A stretch of 10,710 nucleotides of DNA. Source: CAZJDV01 sp964544865 (GTDB taxonomy: Bacteria > Chloroflexota > Dehalococcoidia > Lucifugimonadales > CAJWER01). The notes under the pieces were generated by a model, which worked only from the letters and a program-made list of their open reading frames with translations, did no database searches and was not told the origin of the DNA. Both the position numbers and the translations under genes were made by a program. The DNA is taken from assembly GCA_964544865.1 (NCBI GenBank), contig CAZJDV010000083.1, positions 1 through 10,710 on the forward strand. The letters are read 5' to 3'. Every line of letters starts with the position of its first letter. Position 1 is the first letter of the stretch. Positions 6,584-10,710 of the stretch are shown one piece after another.

Positions 6584-6976
6584 ATGGCATACGAGTTTGA
6601 CCATGTGCATCTGAAGGTGGCCGATCCGGGGGCGAGCGCCGACTGGTACGTCAGGGCGTTCAACTTCAAGATCCTTAGCGACTCCGTTAGGCTCTGGGGT
6701 GACCGGTTCATTCGCTGCGAGACCCCCGACGGCGCCATCATAAATATATCCGGCGCGCGAACGGACGAGATAATGGGCGATGCGGACGCGGGTGCCCACT
6801 GGGGCCTCGAGCACTTCGGACTCAAGGTGGACGATCTCGACGCGGAGATCCAGCGGCTCACCGGCCTCGGCGCCCAACTTATGGAAGGGCCAGTGGACGT
6901 CCCGGGAGGGCCCCGCATTGCGTTCATCAAGGCCCCGGGCGGCGTGCGGATAGAGCTGCTGCAGCACCGCTCCTGA
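6584..6976 (+). CDS. VOC (glyoxalase/dioxygenase superfamily) protein
   Basis: This is a single-subunit-size vicinal oxygen chelate protein of 130 residues with two beta-alpha-beta-beta-beta modules. Module 1 begins FDHVHLKVADP, module 2 EHFGLKVDD. Likely metal ligands are H7, H77 and E124 (in RIELLQ), a two-His-one-Glu pattern seen in this superfamily; the usual fourth ligand at the end of module 1 is not obvious. Members include glyoxalase I, extradiol dioxygenases, epimerases and antibiotic-binding proteins, so the reaction is not determined. I chose ATG 6584 because GGGAGAGAAG precedes it. An in-frame ATG at 6560 would add eight residues but has only a weak, distant GAGG. It diverges from the oxidoreductase array and is followed after 46 bases by a membrane protein on the same strand. 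Confidence 0.85.
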   Translation: MAYEFDHVHLKVADPGASADWYVRAFNFKILSDSVRLWGDRFIRCETPDGAIINISGARTDEIMGDADAGAHWGLEHFGLKVDDLDAEIQRLTGLGAQLMEGPVDVPGGPRIAFIKAPGGVRIELLQHRS

Positions 6977-7022
6977 TGCCCCGCGAAACAGTTGAATTGG
7001 CGAACGGCTGACCGGGACGAAT

Positions 7023-7562
7023 ATGGCGGAACTGAACCCAATATTCAGTCGCATGGTGCGGGCGCTGAGCTTCGACGAGGGCCTCTACTCCGATGTCGCC
7101 GATGACGCCAACTCGATTTCCCAGGCGGGGATGATCGTGGTCGCCGGGGCGATGGCGCAGGTGATGGGCACCGACGCTGGGACCGGATGGTTCCTGATGA
7201 CGTTCATGGTGCGCATGATCGCGTGGTGGTTGGCTCTCTCCGGAATCACCTATCTGGTCGGCACCCGGGTGTTTCGGCCCCAGCCAAAGGACTTTGGGGC
7301 AAAGGTGCCGGCGCCGGACGTTCTTAAGGTCGCCCGTGTGATGGGCTTCGCCATGACGCCACGGCTCTTCCGCGTGCTGACATTCATACCCGCGTTCGGG
7401 CCGATAATCTTCTATCTGGTCACCTTCTGGCAGATTGGATTGATGCTGATGGCCGTTCGTTTGACCTTCGGGTACTCCGAGACGTTGCGGGCGGCGTGGG
7501 TTCTCGGCGTCGGGTTGGTGCCCCTGATGATGATCGAGCCGTTCATACTCGGCGGAGTGTAA
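7023..7562 (+). CDS. Yip1-family-like integral membrane protein
   Basis: This is a 179-residue polytopic membrane protein. Hydrophobic segments lie at about 33-50, 57-80, 116-147 (probably two helices joined by PAFGP) and 155-177. The N-terminal soluble stretch contains FSRMVRALSFDEGLY. The layout resembles bacterial Yip1-domain proteins: an initial amphipathic region, an Ile/Ala-rich first helix, a central GFAMTPRL segment, and a final helix after a SETLRAAW-type loop. Bacterial members have no settled function. The ATG at 7023 has only a weak upstream GGGACG. It lies 46 bases after the VOC gene and probably shares its transcript. The family call rests on pattern resemblance alone. Confidence 0.7.
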   Translation: MAELNPIFSRMVRALSFDEGLYSDVADDANSISQAGMIVVAGAMAQVMGTDAGTGWFLMTFMVRMIAWWLALSGITYLVGTRVFRPQPKDFGAKVPAPDVLKVARVMGFAMTPRLFRVLTFIPAFGPIIFYLVTFWQIGLMLMAVRLTFGYSETLRAAWVLGVGLVPLMMIEPFILGGV

Positions 7563-7644
7563 GCGGCAAGCCGCGTCAACCGGCTACCGGGCCCTGAGTC
7601 GATGTCGCAGATGCGTGCGACCCTCCATAGGACGCGAACGTGCC

Positions 7645-7651
7645 AGGAGAG
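7645..7651 (+). promoter_or_regulatory. Shine-Dalgarno that fixes the HIT start
   Basis: AGGAGAG lies six bases before ATG 7658. It overlaps the region downstream of an alternative in-frame GTG (7640), which has no ribosome-binding site, so the ATG is the start. Confidence 0.7.
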
Positions 7652-7657
7652 ACTGAG

Positions 7658-8002
7658 ATGTCCGAAGACTGCATTTTCTGCAAGATCGGCGCCGGGGAGA
7701 TCGAGAGCGAGATTCTCTACAGGGATGACATCTGCTTCGTTATCAGGGATATCGCCCCAAAGGCGCCCGTGCACCTGCTGGTAATCCCCAACCGGCACTT
7801 CACGCTCCTGGAGGGTTTGACCCCCGCGGACTACGCGATGGTCGGTGGCATGTTCGCCGCAGCCGGTGAGTTAGCCGGCTCCGAGGGAGTTGACAGCAGC
7901 GGATATCGCCTCATTGTTAATCAGGGCGCCGACGCAGGCCAGGCGGTGGACCATCTGCACCTGCACGTTCTTGGTGGCCGGCGCCTCGGCCCAATGGCGT
8001 AG
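7658..8002 (+). CDS. HIT-family (HINT-like) purine nucleotide phosphoramidase/hydrolase
   Basis: This is a complete 114-residue HIT protein, the normal length for the HINT branch. These small cytoplasmic homodimers hydrolyse AMP-linked phosphoramidates and similar nucleotide conjugates. The N-terminus has CIFCKI, the CxxC found in many bacterial members. The C-terminus has the signature DHLHLHVLGG, an H-phi-H-phi-H-phi-phi triad whose central histidine is the nucleophile. It is preceded by GQAV and followed by RRLG as in HINT proteins. It starts 95 bases after the membrane protein and ends 40 bases before the methyltransferase. No promoter of its own was convincing, so it may be read from the upstream VOC promoter or from one I could not see. 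Confidence 0.93.
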   Translation: MSEDCIFCKIGAGEIESEILYRDDICFVIRDIAPKAPVHLLVIPNRHFTLLEGLTPADYAMVGGMFAAAGELAGSEGVDSSGYRLIVNQGADAGQAVDHLHLHVLGGRRLGPMA

Positions 8003-8019
8003 TGGCGCGGCAAGGTCTT

Positions 8020-8028
8020 GGGGGGGGG
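8020..8028 (+). repeat. Nine-G homopolymer before the methyltransferase
   Basis: A run of nine G residues lies in the 40-base gap between the HIT stop and the methyltransferase TTG start. With one more G, a GTG overlapping the HIT stop (8002-8004) would read in frame into the methyltransferase. Such tracts slip in replication and in sequencing, so its length should be treated with caution. Confidence 0.7.
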
Positions 8029-8042
8029 CCGGAGCGGTATTC

Positions 8043-8702
8043 TTGAGCAACCTGGTTCGAGACGAATACACCGCCTCCAGGAACCTGGAGGCGCGCCTCC
8101 AGATCCACCGCCATGCCACGGAGAGACGCGACCTGAGCCAGTGGGTTTTCGACCGGATTGACGTTGCCCTGGGGGCGACGGTGTTGGAGTTGGGCTGTGG
8201 ACCCGGCGCGCTTAGGGCGAGGAACCTGGACCGCGTGCCGGATTCCTGGTGGGGCACTCTGTCCGACCTGTCTCCCGGCATGATTGAGGAGGCGAGGCAG
8301 AACCTCGGAGAACGCGGGGTAGGCTTCACGTTCGAGGTAGCGGACGCCGGCTCTATTCCCCACAAAGACGATACATTTGACGCGGTGCTGGCCAACCATA
8401 TGCTATATCATGTGTCGGACAGGCCAGCGACGTTCGCGGAGATCCCGCGAATATTGCAGCCGGGTGGACGGCTGTACGCGACGACAGGCGGACGCGACCA
8501 CCTGCGAGAGTTGCGCGAGCTCGAGACGAGAATCGGTCTGCGTGTGGCGTTCCCAGACGCCGGCGCCCCTACGCCGTTTGAGCGTTTCGGTCTGGAGACG
8601 GCGCAGGAGCAGCTAGAGCCGTGGTTCGCGAGCGTCCGGCTAAGCCGTCTCGAAGGAGAGCTGCTGGTCAGGGACGCGGGCCCGGTGATAACCTATATAT
8701 AG
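8043..8702 (+). CDS. Class I SAM-dependent methyltransferase, shortened by an amber codon
   Basis: This 219-residue frame encodes a Rossmann-fold methyltransferase that would transfer methyl from S-adenosylmethionine; the acceptor is unknown. The N-terminal helix region (DEYTASRNLEARLQIH) is followed by motif I VLELGCGPG at 47-55. D75 in SDLSPGM is the likely ribose-binding acidic residue, followed by DAGSIPHKDDTFDAVLANHM (101-120) and RILQPGGRLYAT (136-147). The start is TTG 8043 with GGAG eight bases upstream. An ATG at 7890 in the same frame lies deep within the HIT gene and is rejected. The frame ends at TAG 8700-8702 in TYI, but homologous-looking C-terminal sequence continues in the same frame to 8861 (see next entry). 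The protein is therefore probably missing about 50 residues, or the TAG is a sequencing error or is read through. Confidence 0.8.
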   Translation: MSNLVRDEYTASRNLEARLQIHRHATERRDLSQWVFDRIDVALGATVLELGCGPGALRARNLDRVPDSWWGTLSDLSPGMIEEARQNLGERGVGFTFEVADAGSIPHKDDTFDAVLANHMLYHVSDRPATFAEIPRILQPGGRLYATTGGRDHLRELRELETRIGLRVAFPDAGAPTPFERFGLETAQEQLEPWFASVRLSRLEGELLVRDAGPVITYI

Positions 8703-8861
8703 TCGTACAAGCGGCTTTCCGGCGAGCAATTGAAGGGGCTGCAAGAGCCTATTGAACACGAGATCCGGCTCGGCGGTGGGATGCGGATCACCACGCAATA
8801 CGCATGTTTGAGGCGCGGAAACACAACGGCGAAGGGTGATGTGACATGGCAACGGATGTAG
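8703..8861 (+). pseudogene. In-frame C-terminal remainder of the methyltransferase after the amber codon
   Basis: Directly after TAG 8700-8702, in the same frame, 52 more codons run to TAG 8859-8861. They read SYKRLSGEQLKGLQ, then an EPIEHEI helix, then GGMRITTQYACLRR. This is the ending I expect of such methyltransferases: after a VxxYI strand, a helix with LSxEQ, and a final RITxxxxxF/L strand. Together the protein would be 272 residues and overlap the NYN gene start by 16 bases, a normal operon overlap. GAG, AAG or CAG would be one substitution away from the TAG. Function of the downstream part depends on readthrough; otherwise it is a decaying remnant. Confidence 0.7.
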
Positions 8862-9808
8862 CGTCGGAGCGTCAAGTAGCGGTGCTCATCGACTTTGAGA
8901 ATGTGGGGTTAAGCTCGGTACGATGGCTTTTCGACCAGGTCTCGGACTTCGGTCGCATCATCGTGAGGCGCGCCTATGCCGACTGGTCTACCACCTCCAG
9001 CAAGGGCAACCAGCGCGGCGTGCGCGACCAGCTACTGGATCTCGGCATCGAGCCGATCCACCTTTTCCACTCGGCTTCGGGAAAGAACTCGAGCGATATC
9101 CGCCTGACGATCGACGCGGTGGACCTGATGTACCAGACCCCGGTGGACACCTTCGTCATCGTCTCGTCCGACACCGACTTCGTGCCCCTGGTGAGCAAGC
9201 TCCGGGCGGCGGGAAAGACGGTTATAGGCGCGGGACGCAAGGCCACGGTCTCCCGGACGCTGGTCACCTCGTGCGACAGGTACTTCTATCTCGACCAGCC
9301 GGAGCGGCCATCGGGAGAAACCACACCGGGTGAGAGTCAGGAGACGCTGCAGCCGGATACCGACAGCCTGCTGGTCCGCTCGGTCAAGGTCGCCATGGAC
9401 GACCAGGGGCGGATGGTCGGCAGCAAGCTGCGCGATACGCTTCAGCGCCTGGACCCGAGCTTCAACTACCGCGCCATGGGCTTTTCGACCTTCACGAAGT
9501 ATCTCGATGCCTCCGACGAGGTGATCGTCAACCGTCCAAAGGGAGGCGAGAGCGACGTCACCGTGGAGCTGTCCGAGACCCCCGATCCGGAGGTGATGGG
9601 GACCAGGATCGACGCCGCCTGGGCGAAGAGGTCTCCGATGTCCGGCCAGTCCTTCTCCGGCACCACCGCCGCTAACGACGTGGCGAAGGTCCTGGGGGTC
9701 AGCAAGCTCAGCGATTCGCCATATAAGACCCTCCAGGGTCTGCTGGACGCCAACTCCCACCTGAACGCCAGGTGGGTGCGCCGCCAGAACAGGATCATCA
9801 GGCGGTAG
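8846..9808 (+). CDS. NYN-domain ribonuclease with LOTUS/OST-HTH domain
   Basis: This is a 320-residue protein. Residues about 8-150 form an NYN (PIN-like, LabA/DUF88) nuclease domain. LIDFENVG has D16 and N19, NSSDIRLTIDAVDLMY has D84 and D90, and VIVSSDTDFVPLV has D109 and D111; these give the acidic metal site of the family. Residues about 174-230 fit an OST-HTH/LOTUS domain (GSKLRDTLQRLDPSFNYRAMGFSTFTKYL), an RNA-binding winged helix often joined to NYN domains. A Gly/Ser-rich linker leads to a basic C-terminal helical region ending RRQNRIIRR. All acidic residues are present, so RNase activity is plausible; the RNA target is unknown. ATG 8846 follows GGGTGA. It overlaps the end of the extended methyltransferase frame and is probably in the same operon. 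Confidence 0.92.
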   Translation: MATDVASERQVAVLIDFENVGLSSVRWLFDQVSDFGRIIVRRAYADWSTTSSKGNQRGVRDQLLDLGIEPIHLFHSASGKNSSDIRLTIDAVDLMYQTPVDTFVIVSSDTDFVPLVSKLRAAGKTVIGAGRKATVSRTLVTSCDRYFYLDQPERPSGETTPGESQETLQPDTDSLLVRSVKVAMDDQGRMVGSKLRDTLQRLDPSFNYRAMGFSTFTKYLDASDEVIVNRPKGGESDVTVELSETPDPEVMGTRIDAAWAKRSPMSGQSFSGTTAANDVAKVLGVSKLSDSPYKTLQGLLDANSHLNARWVRRQNRIIRR

Positions 9809-9847
9809 CCAAACCGAGCATGCCAAACTGTGGCTCCGCGACCCATC

Positions 9848-9900
9848 CGGGGAGGGGTCCCTCCCTGCCCCAGATCCTTCGTCCCGATGCCGCATCGGGG
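9848..9900. repeat. Inverted repeats between NYN gene and propeller relic
   Basis: Two dyads lie close together in the convergent gap. A GGGAGGG/CCCTCCC palindrome is centred near 9858, and CCCGATG/CATCGGG (9883-9889 and 9893-9899) has a 3-base loop. The intervening CAGATCCTTCGTC and the following TCAGGGTGACA resemble short dispersed intergenic repeats of many bacterial genomes. Only one copy is in this window, so repetition is not shown. The hairpins could also serve as bidirectional terminators, although no T-tract follows. Confidence 0.45.
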
Positions 9901-9901
9901 T

Positions 9902-10316
9902 TCAGGGTGACATCAAACTACGCGCTCCCTGAGCGGTGCACTCCGTAGCTATGACCGGAGCGCCTGGGCGACCCACGGCCCGCCCGCGTCGCCACAGCAG
10001 AAGAGCGGCCATCGTCCCCACCATCGCGATCAGGCCCCACCGCGAGACGCTTGGCACGGCAGCGGCTATCGTGTGCCACACTGAGCACCGCCACCCCATG
10101 GCCTTTTAGACCTGCGGTGTCGAGGTACTTTCAGTCCGGGCTAACCGTCATCGATTCGGCGTTGTCGAGCCCGTTGACGCCGTCCTGGTAGACCTCCACG
10201 AAGGTGAGGTGTGGACTAGCAGCGCCTACGACCGCAACCTCTTGCAGAGCGACCAAGGCAGTCACAGCCGTCGTCAAGGCAGCAATCCTCAGATGGCGGG
10301 GTAAGCTCTCGGTCAC
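9902..10316 (-). pseudogene. Remnant of an exported beta-propeller protein with IPTL-CTERM-like sorting tail
   Basis: A GTG at 10316 with AAGGAG ten bases upstream opens a 61-codon frame. It has a positively charged N-terminus, a hydrophobic signal-peptide core (RIAALTTAVTALVAL) and GAAS as a likely cleavage region. Next is VYQDGVNGLDNAESMTVSPD, the start of a YVTN/lactonase-type propeller blade. TGA (10133-10131) stands where blade repeats have Gly; beyond it the same frame reads KYLDTAGLKGHGVAVLSV, the rest of that blade. The frame then degenerates. In another frame, VPSVSRWGLIAMVG (from 10057) runs through a hydrophobic helix to WRRGRA near 9977, matching an IPTL-CTERM-type surface-sorting signal, with a stop at 9902. 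The other blades are missing. I infer a nonsense mutation plus an out-of-frame internal deletion of a once larger surface protein. Confidence 0.72.
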
Positions 10317-10710
10317 GGCAGTTCGTCTCCTTGCCCGTCGAGGGTATCCGCCTCGGGATGACTTGGGTCGGGATTTGACGCGGGTGCGCTCTCCCCAGGA
10401 ACCTGGGCGCCGACTTCCCTCCGTGTGGCCAGATAAGAGGCGAGCATGGTCACAGCCAGAATCCCTGCGACAGCGCCCAGGGATATGGGCGTAGACACGT
10501 GGTAGAACTCGCTGACAACCATCTTCACGCCGACGAAACACAGCACCAGCGCGAGGCCTACTTTGAGATAGCGGAAGTAACGGAGAACGCCGGCCACCAG
10601 GAAGAACAGGGCCCGCAGCCCCAGGATGGCGAAGACGTTGGACGTCCACACGATGAACGGGTCCCTGGTGATGGCCAGGATGGCGGGGACGGAGTCCACG
10701 GCAAAGACCA
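10313..10710 (-). CDS. TerC-family integral membrane protein, C-terminal part (cut by window edge)
   Basis: The frame is open from the right edge to TGA 10315-10313 and gives the last 131 residues of a protein usually of about 300 or more. The first visible residues, VFAVDSVPAILAITRDPF, are the hallmark of the TerC family; the Asp-Ser-Val-Pro-Ala segment lies in a conserved, functionally important membrane helix. Next come IVWTSNVFAILGLRALFF and further hydrophobic helices (FRYLKVGLALVLCFVGVKM and a helix ending near SYLATRR). The protein ends in a polar, Pro/Asp/Glu-rich tail that looks lineage-specific. Family members such as Alx and the MeeF/MeeY proteins have been linked to manganese efflux and metalation, others to tellurite resistance. 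Its stop overlaps the GTG of the propeller relic as GTGA (10316-10313), suggesting translational coupling. Confidence 0.94.
   Translation of the reverse strand, partial: VFAVDSVPAILAITRDPFIVWTSNVFAILGLRALFFLVAGVLRYFRYLKVGLALVLCFVGVKMVVSEFYHVSTPISLGAVAGILAVTMLASYLATRREVGAQVPGESAPASNPDPSHPEADTLDGQGDELP

Noticed and set aside
6372..6590. Upstream extension of paralogue A by 73 residues
   Set aside because: It crosses both divergent promoters and the VOC start, is absent from the paralogues, and ATG 6371 has a strong GGAGGA site.
7563..7574. GCGGCAAGCCGC hairpin after the membrane protein as a terminator
   Set aside because: Only a four-pair stem is possible with a normal loop and no T-tract follows.
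7890..8042. ATG 7890 as the methyltransferase start
   Set aside because: It lies within the HIT gene and covers its catalytic histidine codons in another frame. The added residues do not resemble the family N-terminus.

Overview
The window is about 10.7 kb of high-GC bacterial DNA. I read it as Chloroflexota, probably a SAR202/Dehalococcoidia-like lineage. This is inferred from the T-box-controlled leuS, an expanded family of Gfo/Idh/MocA oxidoreductases, the styles of methyltransferase, HIT and TerC proteins, and a surface beta-propeller with a C-terminal sorting tail. No rRNA or other taxonomic marker is present, so the assignment is tentative.

Layout, left to right. (1) 1-521, minus: the N-terminal third of leucyl-tRNA synthetase, running off the left edge. 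It is preceded by a complete T-box riboswitch (588 to about 916) with a leucine CUC specifier, a UGGU acceptor-binding bulge, an intrinsic terminator and a promoter. (2) 1115-1588, plus: a small unrecognised cysteine-rich protein with two repeated zinc-finger-like half sites. (3) 1665-6371, minus: four consecutive paralogous Gfo/Idh/MocA oxidoreductases of about 360 residues each (A, B, C, D in order of transcription). A promoter lies upstream of A, and a terminator-like structure splits A-B from C-D. (4) 6584-8861, plus: a divergently transcribed VOC-family protein and a Yip1-like membrane protein, then a HIT-family hydrolase and a class I methyltransferase interrupted by an in-frame amber codon. 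(5) 8846-9808, plus: an NYN-domain nuclease with a LOTUS/OST-HTH domain. (6) 9809-9901: inverted repeats between convergent units. (7) 9902-10316, minus: the decayed remnant of an exported beta-propeller protein, comprising a signal peptide, part of the first blade and an IPTL-CTERM-like anchor in another frame. (8) 10313-10710, minus: the C-terminal part of a TerC-family membrane protein, entering from the right edge.

How the genes relate. Uncharged tRNA-Leu should raise leuS transcription through the T-box. The four oxidoreductases and the VOC protein flank one shared divergent promoter region and may belong to one catabolic or sugar/polyol-type module, but the substrate cannot be read from the sequence. 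HIT, methyltransferase and NYN-LOTUS are closely spaced and possibly co-transcribed. I found no CRISPR array, transposase, phage gene, tRNA or rRNA. The most unusual items are the four-gene oxidoreductase array with its shared altered motifs, the methyltransferase amber codon, and the propeller/sorting-signal relic.
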